NCBI RefSeq assembly: GCF_963576675.1
Contig: NC_088917.1
Span: 78,602,610 to 78,666,609 of the forward strand
DNA length: 64,000 bases
Reading direction: 5' to 3'
Source of the DNA: Euphorbia lathyris
Lineage: Eukaryota; Streptophyta; Magnoliopsida; Malpighiales; Euphorbiaceae
Below are positions 44,128 to 55,522 of the stretch, piece by piece. The notes under the pieces are model-generated. The model did not search any database and was not told the DNA's origin. It saw only the letters and a list, made by a program, of their open reading frames with translations. The position numbers and the translations under genes are program-made. Every line of letters begins with the position of its first letter. Positions within the stretch are counted from its first letter, which is position 1.

Positions 44128-45867
44128 ATGGGCGAAAACAGCACTCGGTTTCTCCCTGGAAACCAAACAACTCAAATACTGCCTGAGGGGCTGTCCATTA
44201 CTAGGCCTCCCCTATTCTTCGGGTCAAACTATACCTTCTGGAAGAATAGGATGAAAAACTTCATTCAAGCTACAAACATGAGTGCCTGGCTATCTATAGT
44301 CCAAGGCCCGTTTGTACTTGTCGAGGTTGTGGCTGGCCAAACAGTTATAAAAGCTGAGGCCAAATGGACAGAGGATGATCTTAAGAAGCTTCAAAACCAT
44401 GCTTTGGCTATCAATATGCTTCACTGTGCGCTCGATGCTGCAGAATATAACAAAATCTCAGGTTGTGAGTCGGCACAAGAGATCTGGAAAAAGCTGGAAG
44501 TCACCTACGAGGGAACAAACAAAGTAAAAGAATCCAAGGTGAATCAGCAGATGAGACTGTACGAGCTGTTCGAGATGAACAATGATGAGGGCATTTCAGA
44601 CATGAACGCAAGGTTCACCAACATCATTAATGAGCTCAAGAGACTTGGAAAAATCTTCACTGAGGAAGAACAAGTCAAAAAGATACTCAGGAGTCTTCCG
44701 AAAGACTGGCAAGCAAAGAAGACAGCAGTTGAGGAAGCTCAGGATTTAACCACCTACAAATATGACGAACTCATCGGTTCATTACTGACCCATGAGATAT
44801 CCATGAAAAACTTTGAGGTGAAGGAAAAATCTGATGACAAGAAGCAGAAGTCACTTGTCATGAAAGCTGACTCCACTGACGGGAGTTCAACTGATGATGA
44901 GGAGATGGCTATGTTCACAAGGAAGATGAAAAGGCTATTCAGGAAGAGTGACAAATACTCTAAAAAGCCTTACAAAAAGTTTGATAAGTATAAGGCTGAC
45001 TCAAGTGACAGCAAATACAGAAAGGACAGCTCAAAGCCCATTACATGCTTTGAGTGCCATCAAACTGGCCATATTAAGTCAAACTGCCCCACGCTGAGGA
45101 AAGACAAGAAGAGTGGGAAGAAGGCAATGGTGGCTACTTGGAGCGTCAGTGATGAGTCTTCATCCACAGAAACTGAGGCCACCGAGTCAGCGAAGATATG
45201 CTTCATGGCTGACGAACTTGCTGAGCCATGCGTCTCTGAGCATGCTGACCCATCTATCGCATCAGATGATGAGGAGCAAGCAAATGAGGTAATTTCTCTT
45301 CCCCAGCTCAGAAATGATATGGTTAATGCCCTGAGTGATCTCTATACACTTGTCAAGAAGTGTAATAAGAAAGTTAGAGCACTCAGCAGGCGCTGTGACG
45401 AAGTGGAAGAGGTCAAACTCAGTGACCTCAGATTCCTTCTTCAGGACAACTTAACTCTGCATGATAATATGAAAATCATTGCTGAGTCTATCTCTGAAGT
45501 CCAGTCAGTTTCAAAGAAACTGAGGAAGGACGTCACAACTATCCAGAACTAACTAAAGGTTCCTAAGAAAAATAACATTCCTCTGAGAACTCAGTACCAA
45601 GGTACTCAGCAAAGATGGAATCCCCAGCGAAAAGTCCAGTGTGACTTTTGTGGGAAGTTAGGACACACCACTAAGGTGTGCTGGCACGCTCAGCACTGGG
45701 GTGCTGACAAGTCAGTAAAAAATCCTAAACAGAAGGTCAGTTATGACTTCTGTGGAAAGAATGGCCATACTGTCCATGTATGTCGCCATAAAGTAAAATA
45801 TGATGCTATACCTGTTGCACCTAACAAGTTAGGACCCAAAAAGAATTGGGTACCTAAAAGTAACTAG
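44128..45867 (+). pseudogene. Sir-2 gag
   Basis: 580 codons from MGENSTRFLPGN to KKNWVPKSN-TAG. DUF4219-like start (about residues 22-45), UBN2-type gag (about 70-240, with LRSLPKDWQAKKTAVEEAQD), a Lys-rich segment and zinc knuckles at residues 307 (CFECHQTGHIKSNC), 505 (CDFCGKLGHTTKVC) and 539 (YDFCGKNGHTVHVC, first Cys lost). A TAA at 45550-45552 stands where Sir-1 has a Gln codon. A coiled-coil-like stretch (VKKCNKKVRALSRRCDEVEE) lies between the first and second knuckles. Confidence 0.93.
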
Positions 45868-45872
45868 TTACA

Positions 45873-48800
45873 ATGCAGGTAAGCCTGAGATGTGCCGAGA
45901 AGTCAAAGATGTGGTATATTGACAGCGCATGCTCAAGGCATATGACGGGTGATGAAACTCAGTTCATCACGTTTGAGCGTAAACAAGGAGGGAGCGTAAG
46001 TTTTGGAGACAACAAGAAGGGTAAGATAGTAGGGTCAGGAACCATCGGAGGTAATCCTACTATTGAATCTGTCTCCCTAGTCAGCGGACTCAAATATAAC
46101 TTACTCAGCGTAGCTCAGCTATGTGACAATGGGAGAAAAGTTATATTTGATGCTACTGGATGTAAAATATACGAGGGTGAAACAAATGAGTTAATCTTAA
46201 CTGCCCCTCGGATAGATAATGTCTTTATGCTAGATTTAGAGAAAAAGTTTTCAAAAACTGTGTGCTTAGTAACAAAGGAAGAAAATTCCTGGCTATGGTA
46301 CAGGAGACTTGGTCATGTGAGCATGGACCTCCTGGCCAAACTAGCAAGAAAGCAATTGGTTGAGGGACTGCCCGAACTTAAATTTCAAAAAGATCAATTA
46401 TGCCACGCTTGCCAAGCTGGAAAACAAACCAAACAATCTTTTCACAGTAAAAACATTGTCTGAACTAAACGTCCGTTAGAGTTACTACACTTGGATCTCT
46501 TTGGTCCAGTCCAGCCGCTGAGTCTGGGTGGAAGAAGATTTTCCTTGGTCATTGTAGATGACTTCTCTCGGTATACGTGGGTTATCTTGCTGACCAGCAA
46601 GGATGAGACCTTTGAGACATTTTCAAATTTGGTTAGAAAAATTGAAAATGAAAAAGACCTAAAATTAGCTCATATCCGTAGTGATAACGGTGGAGAATTC
46701 AAAAACCAAAAGTTTGTTGAATTCTGTGAAGCCAGCGGCATTGACCACAAATTTTCTGCTCCTAGAACACCTTAGCAAAATGGGGTTGTAGAAAGGAAGA
46801 ACATAACTCTGGTTGAAATAGCCAGGACAATGCTGGATGAGCATAGGCTTCCAAAGTATTTTTGGGGAGAGGCTGTTAACACAGCGTGCTACATTCTTAA
46901 TAGGGCTCTAGTTAGACCTATACTCAAGAAAACCCCCTATGAACTTTGGAAAGGACGAAAGCCCAATATTGGATACTTTCGTGCCTTTGGCTGTAGATGT
47001 TTTATTTTAAATACCAAAGATAGCTTAGCAAAGTTTGATTCAAAAGCTGATGAGGCTATCTTTTTGGGCTACTCAACAAACAGCAAAGCATACAGAGTTT
47101 TTAATAAGCGAACTCAAGTTTTAGAAGAGTCAATACATGTAGAGTTCGATGAAACTGACCCTGCAGGTAGATACCAGCCGCTGACCGAAGATGATCCAAA
47201 CTCAGTAACCATTGCTGACCCAGAACCAGCTACTGAGTCATTCACAAAAAGGCTGACCAAGAGTAAGAGTGAACCTAAGATTACTTTTGCTGACCCATCT
47301 ACTTCTGCAGAGATTGTTGAAACAGGAATAGCACAAGACATAAATCTACCCAAAGAAATAAGGATTCCAAGAGGGCACTCCGAAAGTGCAATCCTTGATT
47401 CTGCTGGGAATACCCTGATGACTAGGAATCAACTCAGGAAGTACATCAGCAATGTTGCTTTCGTCTCAGTACAAGAACCGAAGAATTTCGCTGAAGCTGA
47501 GTACGATGAATTCTGGATGAACGCAATGCAAGAGGAGCTCGATCAATTTCGAAGAAATGATGTATGGGAGTTAGTGCCTCATCCAAAGAGTCAAAAGACC
47601 ATCGGAACAAGATGGGTCTTCAGGAACAAGATGGACGAACAAGGAAATGTAGTCAGGAACAAAGCAAGGCTTGTAGCTCAGGGCTACAGTCATCAAGAAG
47701 GTATAGACTACAGTGAGACTTTTGCCCCAGTGGCAAGGCTAGAGGCAATTAGAATACTGTGTGCATATGCATCTTACATGAATTTTAAATTATTTTAAAT
47801 GGATGTCAAAAGTGCATTTCTTAATGGAGTTATAAACGAGGAGGTTTATGTAAATCAACCTCCAGGTTTTGAGGACCCTAAATTCCCAAACCATGTTTAT
47901 AAACTCAAAAAGGCTCTGTACGGCCTCAAACAAGCACCACGTGCTTGGTATGAGAGGCTGACCAGTTTCCTGCTGACTAGAAATTACGTCAGGGGTAAAG
48001 CTGATACAACCTTATTCATTAAGAAAAAGGGTAAAGATACGCTGCTGGCCCAAATTTATGTTGATGATATAATATTTGGTGCAACTAACGAATCAATGTG
48101 CAAGGAGTTTAGCAAACAAATGCAGACTGAGTTTGAAATGTCCATGATGGGAGAACTCAACTTCTTCCTCGGTCTTCAAATTAAACAAGGAAAGAATGGC
48201 ATCTTCATCAGTCAAGCTAAATATGCCAAGGAGATCTTAAAGAAATATGACTTGGAAAATTGCAAGCCAATATCCACTCCTATGGGCACTGACACTGTCC
48301 TCTGCGCTGATGAGAATGGTAAGTCAGTAGACAACAAGTTATATCGAGGTATGATAGGCTCTCTACTTTACTTAACAGCCAGTAGACCGGACATTCAGTT
48401 TTCAGTATGCTAATGTGCTAGATATCAATCTAACCCTAAGGAATCTCATTACATTGCTGTAAAAAGGATCCTTAGATATTTGCAAAGCTCAGTGAACGCA
48501 GGTTTGTGGTATCCAAATACTCATGATTTTACACTCATTGGATACACTGACGCTGACTATGGACGAGATAAGCTGGAACGAAAAAGCACCTCTGGAGGAT
48601 GCCACTTCTTAGGAAGCTGTCTTGTATCCTGGTTCAGCAAAAAGTAGGCGTCAGTAGCCCTGTCCACCACTGAAGCTGAGTACATTGCTGCTGGTCATTG
48701 TGTTGCTCAAGTCCTATGGATCAAGCAACAACTTGAAGATTATGGTGTTCAAACGAAGACAATTGAAGTCAAATGTGACAACAAAAGTGCAATTGATCTT

Positions 48801-49004
48801 TCCAAGAACCTAATTCAACACAGCAGAATGAAGCATGTCAGCATCAGACATCACTTCATTAGAGACCATGTACTCAAGGGTGAGATCAAGCTGACTTTTG
48901 TCCCAACGGACGAACAGCTTGCTGATATCTTCACGAAGCCACTGGCCCGTGAGCAGTTCAGCATACTGAGAGAAGCAATTGGTACGTTTAATCCTCTTCA
49001 GTAA
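45873..49004 (+). pseudogene. Sir-2 pol (protease, integrase, RT, RNase H)
   Basis: 1,044 codons in one frame, no frameshifts. Protease IDSACSRHMTG (16-26); pre-integrase zinc region (LWYRRLGH; one His is now Tyr); integrase D208, D271, E307; RT YVDD at 729-732; RNase H YTDADYGRD and ALSTTEAEYIAA-type text; ends AIGTFNPLQ. Five stops: TGA 46461, TAG 46773, TAA 47796, TAA 48411 and TAG near 48646. Those at 46773, 47796 and 48646 replace Gln codons in Sir-1. The ATG is five bases after the gag stop, in the -1 frame, and overlaps CAGGTAAGC, a strong splice-donor-like sequence. Confidence 0.94.
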
Positions 49005-49464
49005 ATTCCTTGCTAAATGAATATGAATGCTGAATGATTTTTTTTGTTTGCTGAGTATCTCATTGAAACTGACTGAATATACAATACTGAGTAAACTTGC
49101 ACACTGAGTAAATTAGTTTAGAACTTGAACTTAAAATCATCCTTAAATGATGCACTGACCACTCAGAATATCAAACGCTTGACATTCTAAATACTGAGTG
49201 ATTAATCCGTTAGCATAAATGCAAAGCACGCGTATAGCCTAGGATGACGTATTCGCCGTAATGTGTCATAAATGTCAGGATCATTGTCGGTACATGATCC
49301 CAAGGCAAAACTGACACATGGATTCGATTAAGATCCACACCGTTCATTTCGTCTATAAATTATGGGTATTTCCCCATCTTTTACTCTTTACGCTTAATCA
49401 ATTCTAATGCAAAGAATACTCTTTCTCTCTTAAATCCTTCTAAAACCTTTCCCATCTTCAAACT
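49005..49464 (+). other. Sir-2 spacer between pol and ORF3
   Basis: 460 bp non-coding. Contains many CTGAGT/CTGACC words and, just before ORF3, a pyrimidine-rich tract (CTCTTTCTCTCTTAAATCC). Could hold a splice acceptor or a promoter; neither is proved. Confidence 0.5.
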
Positions 49465-52308
49465 ATGACTAAGATTTCCTGCAATGTCTCCGGTGCCGGC
49501 CACCAAAAGTCCAGCTCCGATGAACCTTCACGAAACCCCTCTACACCGAGTAAGGGTAAAACTGGCCAAACTTCTGGCCAAGGGAAAGCTGTTAAGATCA
49601 GGACCTATTCCAAGGTGTTCAAAAATGTCCGCGAATGGAAGGTTGAGCCCTCCAGATGGGTCTCTGAGCATTTCGTGCAACACGAACAGCCATTTGCTGA
49701 ATGGATTTCCAAAAATGAGTGGACTGGACTATTCTCCGTCAGAGATAAAACCTATCCTGACCTTGTGAAGGAGTTCTACCACAATCTCAAGGTCGCAAAT
49801 GACAATGCTGACTACCTATGCACCGAGGTAAAAGGGAGAACCATCTTCGTCAATCCTCTCTACATAGGAAATCTCCTCCAGCTCAAAATTGAGGGAGCAA
49901 GGCTGAGGAGATCAGGAGATCAGGACAAGACAAACTACGACCATACCTTCTGCAAACCTGAGGGCTACTCAGGAGAGGTCTCAGCATCTTCAATGGGTCA
50001 GCACCAGAAGATGGCTCACTACCTGCTGAGTTACTTCATATACCCAAAAATCAACTGCACTACGTCAGCAACCAACTTTGAATAGTGCTTCATATGGCAC
50101 ATGCTGACATACACCCCCATAAACATTCCTGTCTTCCTCATTGCTGGGTTCTTACGCAGCACGGGTACACTAAGGTTAGGGTCAATTATTACTAGGATCC
50201 TCATCGACCACAAGATTGACCTCGAAGGTGAGGAATCCGTCAGAGGAACAGAGATCACAACTGCCTCGCTGAGGGCACTGAAATTTGGACAGCCCTTGAA
50301 GAAGGGAAAAGCTGCTGCTGGTCAAACTGACCAAGCTGAGGAATCAGTTGCTGAGCCTAAGAAAGGGCGAAGAACTAAGGCCCCGGCTTCTCGTAAGAGA
50401 AAATCTGCTGAGACTCCTTCACCAAACATTGAGTCTCCAGCAAAGAGGCAAAGATCAGCTGGTAAGTCAGTGGAGAAGAGAAACAGGCAAGATGAGCCTG
50501 GCACTGAGGAAGCTGCTGATCTACCTCAGAAGAAGCAGAAGCCTTCAACACTGGCACCTCTAGAAGCCATACCGACAGACTTTATTGTACCGAGTGATTC
50601 TCACTTCACCCAGTGTCAAGGTACAGGTGCTGAGTCTGAGGAGCATGAGGTCCAGTTAGATGACCACTTCATCTCCCAAGTTGAGGAAGAACTTGATGGA
50701 GATAGCACTGCTGAAGAAGAAGGTGAAACCAGCGATCAGGATGTCGCTGATGAATCTGAGGAATATGATAGCGAAATTGAAGATGAGGATGCTAACACTG
50801 GGTTAGCAGGTGGAGCTGTGCAGACTGACACTGAGTTGGCAGCTGGGGTTGAGCAAGTTGAGCAAGTTGAGCTAGCTGACCAGACCCATACTGAGGAAAA
50901 TGAACCTACTCCTACTCACTCAGAAGAAGAAGCTGCTCCTACTTTCACTCCACCACACAGAAGGCGAAAGCTGGTTAAGGCCAGTGAGAAGATGGTCAGT
51001 GAACCTCCTGTGCAATCACCATCTATTCCTGAACTTGTCCTCTCCAAGACAACAAAGGATCCTTCTACTGTCAAACTGACATTCTTCAAGCGGCAATCCA
51101 CTTCAACTTCCTCCGCGCCATTAGAAAAACAAGCCTCTGTTTCTTCTCAACAGGAACATGCCAACCATAACACTTCAACCACTTCAACTAGTCAGGTTGA
51201 ACCGACCACTACTCATGCCGTCTCCTCAAGCATGGTGCTGACTCCCCATCCTTCCGCCGTCAGCACAGACAGTGTTCGGGTTATTACTTCCACAACAAAC
51301 CTCTCTGCTGATCAATCAACATTACCTCCAATTCAAGTGCAGATTGAGCCAAGTCATCCAGTCACTGACTAGGGCACTCCCTTCACTCCACTTTCTTCTG
51401 GTCATACTGATATACATCGGGATGCCATTGAGTCCGGCAAAAAGCTCATTGACTCAATACAAGCACTCATCCACGATCTTCAACATTCCGCTTCGCCTGC
51501 TGCTGGATCTTCAATTCCTGAGACAACTCAGCTCTCCTAGGTCACTCTACTTCTCAACGAAGTCAAGGGACTCAAGGTTCTGCTGAATGTAGTCGTGTCA
51601 TTCCAAGCCCAGCAAGCTAAGTAGGATTCACTTGCCAAGTTGGCAGAGATACAGCTGTCAACAATTCAACACCTGAACTCTCTCCATCAGCAAGTTCAGA
51701 AGTTGTCTGCTGTGAACACTGACTATGCCACTTCCTCAGAACTCAAAATGCTTTTTGCTCAGCTTCATACTGAGCAACTTAAGACAAATGAGCAAATGGT
51801 GTCCTATAGTCAGTGCTCCGTCGAGCAAATCGGTGAGGCCATCCGGCTACTTAACCTCAACAAGCAAGAGATGGATACTGACGCGTTGAAGCAAAATGAG
51901 TTGTTGTCTCTCACACAGCAATCTTTCAACCACATCCGTCATAATAATCTCCAGCGTCATCATTATGACTCAGCTCTCTTGAAGACATTCCACCAAGTCT
52001 TTGCTGGCCTTTCGGAAGCTCTCATCTGGCAAGCCAAAGCTCAAGCGTTCAGCATCAATATGCTCAGTGCTGCTGATCTTCGAGTTCCAGTAGAAGTATC
52101 AGCTGATGGAGTTGCCATTTTTGATGGCGTCAATGATAGTGCTGACAAGCTAAAAGAGCTTTCACAAGAACTGACTCGCGCTGTCTTAACCGATGCGTTT
52201 AAGCTCCCTGAAGTTGACAAAACGGGGGAGAAAGCGCAAGCTGCTAGAGCTCAGCATGAGCGACGTCAGTACGAGCAAAGTCAGTCACAGGGCAAGAAAA
52301 AGAAATAG
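49465..52308 (+). pseudogene. Sir-2 ORF3 (post-pol gene, function unknown)
   Basis: 948 codons in one frame with four TAG stops (50083, 51370, 51538 and near 51622). Parts: a Ser/Lys-rich start; a folded-looking region (about residues 55-260: VREWKVEPSRWVSEHFVQHE, VKEFYHNLKVANDN, FLRSTGTLRLGSIITRIL) resembling the plant transposon-protein domain noted in Sir-1; basic clusters (PASRKRKSAE, PAKRQRS); an acidic tract (EEEGETSDQDVADESEEYDS); a Pro/Thr/Ser-rich linker; a helical C-terminus (about 725-900, HLNSLHQQVQKLSAVNTDYA) and a Lys-rich tail. Protein similarity to Sir-1 ORF3 is plain although the DNA is well diverged, so it was probably selected. No signal peptide or membrane segment is evident. 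Confidence 0.8.
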
Positions 52309-52501
52309 ATAAGCTAGGTCTTAACATTTGTAATCTATGTGCTGTGTTTATTTCTTTTGCTGTGTAACTGCTGACTTCTATCAATATATTATACTTACTT
52401 TTCTTATTCAAATCTTGAGTTATGATATATGCTATTAAAGTACTGAGTTATTATGTATCTTCAATTAAATCAACTATGTTTAAAACTTGTAATGTTTATT
52501 G
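52309..52501 (+). other. Sir-2 3' untranslated stretch before the solo LTR
   Basis: AT-rich non-coding; ends in TATTG (52497-52501), the left target copy of the solo LTR. Confidence 0.6.
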
Positions 52502-53837
52502 TGTTGGTCCCTTGTTTAGTTGCAAGTATAGTTCCAAAGGGGGGGGGTTAGGAACTATTTAAACTTTTTATCCAGTTAAGGCAGACTTCTTTTTCTAGAG
52601 AAAAAGATTTTGACAGCGGCGCTGAGTAAACAGCAAGATACTGGCTTAGTCAACAGGTGACTAGGTCAGTTTCTTAGCTTGAGTCAGGAGATAGCACTTA
52701 GAGTCTATTCCTGAGCTCTTACGTTTAATGCGCACAACTCAACTTGACCTCCTTACTTGGTCAGTTTTTGATTATTTAAGCAAGCAATACAAATAAGGAG
52801 TTAAAGGTTTAGGAATACTTCACTCAGCAGATTTATCCAGGTTCGGCTTCTTCTAAGCCTACGTCCTGTCCCCGGAACACTTCCGAGATTTCAAATCCTC
52901 TACTGAGCTCTTTAAAGGTAGAGCCTCAAACCTTTTACAATATCAGCAATTGAGTATGACAAGAGTACCTTCCTCTATACTTCTACTCAATCCTAATCTC
53001 TCCGCTGAGTACTTAAAACCGAGTACTCAGCCTCTCCTTTCAATCTCTAGAAATGATAAGTGTTTTGTCCTAATACAAAAATGTGCTAAGACACTTTAGA
53101 CGATTCTACAATCACTCTAGACTTTTACACAGATGAGAAAATTGTAGTGTAAGAAATTTGCTTTGCTTCTTGGCTTGCAGAACTTGTAGAGATTTGGTCA
53201 GCGTAATGGCTTGATCAAGTTCTGTCACTTGTGAAGCTTCTGATGGCACTATTTATAGAGACGTCTGGGCATTCGGTCATTTTGAATTTCGAAATAACCG
53301 TTGGAGGGAAACGGCTATATGTCGTTGTCATCCTGACTTGCACAGAGCTCTCGGCCAATTAGAATCGTGTATCTTCTGTCCTCGGTCAGCTCAGCAGATG
53401 GTCTCTCCTTTTATGGTAAAGTCAACTAGACAGCATACTGTGTCGTCTGAACTTTGCCAAAAGAGGAAACACTTTGTCTGGAAGTTTTCCTTTGCCAGCT
53501 GCTGTCTTGTACGCTTTGTCGAGACTACTCAGCAGCTTCATTTTGAAGTTGTTCCCGAAGGTCTTCTAGATCCTTCCGTTTGCTGAGTTGCGTTTTGCAT
53601 CAAAACGACAACGTCTTGACATACGTGGGCCGAGTGTACTGAGTTGTTTGACTTGGGCCTTGGCTTCCGTATTGGGCTTGGGCCTTCCAATACTTATAAC
53701 ATTTATAACTTAACATTGAACAAACACATTAGTAGAATAAATCAAAGCATTTAAACTTAGTGTGTTTAGAATATGTATTTTAATTTATACTTAAACAATT
53801 TTGTCAAATCAAAATTATGTGGAAAGGTGTTTCAACA
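52502..53837 (-). repeat. Solo Sir LTR inside Sir-2
   Basis: 1,336 bp, minus orientation, TGTTGGTCCC to TTTCAACA on the plus strand. Exact target duplication TATTG (52497-52501, 53838-53842). Carries the hairpin GCTGAGTACT-N8-AGTACTCAGC at 53004-53031, CCGTT-N7-AACGG near 53300 and a nine-G tract near 52539. It is the innermost layer of the nest. Confidence 0.94.
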
Positions 53838-53842
53838 TATTG

Positions 53843-54079
53843 ACTAAATGATATGCTGATAACATGTTTGACATGAACCCATGTACTTATGAAGTATTCT
53901 GACAAGAACCCATTGAACAAATTACTCAGCACACGCTCTGTATGTTTAAACCTTCCGCTTAACACTGAGTAAATAGAATATGTGATATAGCTGACCTATA
54001 CCTAAAAACTGACATTAGACTTACTCATTTAAATCCTTAAATGTTTTAAGTAAAACTAAGTCAGTAGCTCAACCCTTAC
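53843..54079 (+). other. Sir-2 3' untranslated stretch after the solo LTR
   Basis: Non-coding; matches the Sir-1 region 9471-9700. Rich in CTGAC/CTCAG words. Confidence 0.55.
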
Positions 54080-54176
54080 GGGGGAGTTTGCTAAATTATA
54101 TTAGGTCAACTATCATGGGGGAGCTCATACTGAGTTCCTTGCTGAATAGTTTTGCCAACATCAAAATGGGGGAGTT
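54080..54176 (+). other. Sir-2 polypurine tract cluster
   Basis: GGGGGAG at 54080-54086, 54117-54123 and 54168-54174, the last directly before the 3' LTR. Same spacing pattern as Sir-1. Confidence 0.85.
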
Positions 54177-55517
54177 TGTTGAAACACCTTTCCACATAAT
54201 TTTGATTTGACAAAATTGTTTAAGTATAATATACATATTCTAAACACACTAAGGTTAAATGCTTTGATTTATTCTACTAATGTGTTTGTTCAATGTTGAG
54301 TTATAAATGTTATAAGTCATAAGGATTGGAAGTCCCAAGCCCAATACGAAAGCCAAGGCCCAAGTCAAACAACTCAGTACACTCGGCCCACGTATGTCAA
54401 GACGTTACCGTTTTGATACAAAATGCAACTCAGCAGACGGAAGGATCTAGAAGACCTTCGGGAACAACTTCAAGATGAAGCTGTTGAGTAGTCTCGACAA
54501 ACGTACAAGACAGCAGCTGACAAAGGAAAACTTCCAAACAAAGTGTTTCCTCTTTTGGCAAAGTTCAGGCGACACAGTATGCTGTCCAGTTGACTTTACT
54601 ACAAAAGGAGAGACCATCTGCTGAGCTGACCGAGGACAGAAGATACACGATTGTGATTGGCCGAGAGCTCTGTACAAGTCAGGATGACAACGAAACATAT
54701 CCGTTTCCCTCCAACGGTTATTTCGAAATTCGAAATGATCGATGACCCAGACGTCTCTATAAATAGTTCCATCACAAGCTTCACAAGGGACAGAACTTGA
54801 TCAAGCCATTACGCTGACCAAATCTCTACAAGTTATGCAATCCAAGAAGCAAAGCAAATTTCTTACACTACAATTTTCTCATCTGTGTAAAAGTCTAGAG
54901 TGATTGTAAAATCGTCTAAAGTGTCTTAGCACATCTTTGTATTAGGACAAAACACTTATCATTTCTAGAGATAGAAAGGAGAGGCTGAGTACTCGGTTTT
55001 AAGTACTCAGCGGAGAGATTAGGATTGAGTAGAAGTATAGAGGAAGGTACTCTTGTCATACTCAATTGATGATATTGTAAAAGGTTTGAGGCTCTACCTT
55101 TAAAGAGCTCAGTAGAGGATTTGAAATCTCGGAAGTATTCCGGGGACAGGACGTAGGCTTAGAAGAAGCCGAACCTGGATAAATCTGCTGAGTGAAGTAT
55201 TCCTAAACCTTTAACTCCTTATTTGTATTGCTTGCTTAAATAATCAAAAACTGACCAAGTAAAGAGGTCAAGTTGAGTTGTGCGCATTAAACGTAAGAGC
55301 TCAGGAATAGACTCTAAGTGCTATCTCCTGACTCAAGCTAAGAAACTGACCTAGTCACCTGTTGACTAAGCCAGTATCTTGCTGTTTACTCAGCGCCGCT
55401 GTCAAAATCTTTTTCTCCAGAAAAAGAAGTCTGCCTTAACTGGATAAAAAGTTTAAATAGTTCCTAACCCCCCCCCCCCCCTTGGAACTATACTTGCAAT
55501 TAAACAAGGGACCAACA
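54177..55517 (+). repeat. Sir-2 3' LTR
   Basis: 1,341 bp; the C tract is 14 long here against 9 in the 5' LTR. Hairpin at 54984-55011. Followed by AGGGC of Trg-1. Confidence 0.95.
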
Positions 55518-55522
55518 AGGGC

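Larger units (their letters stand above)
42730..55517 (+). mobile_element. Sir-2: Sirevirus-like Ty1/copia retrotransposon inside Trg-1
   Basis: 12.8 kb on the plus strand. LTRs of 1,336 and 1,341 bp; target duplication AGGGC (42725-42729, 55518-55522). Primer site, gag, pol, ORF3 and three polypurine tracts are all present. A solo Sir LTR (52502-53837) is inserted after ORF3. Each ORF is a single frame with only point-mutation stops: one in gag, five in pol, four in ORF3. LTRs differ at about 30 positions by eye (2.2%). Confidence 0.95.

Noticed and set aside
49465..52308. Envelope gene
   Set aside because: No hydrophobic signal or membrane segment and clear basic/acidic low-complexity regions; position alone is not enough.
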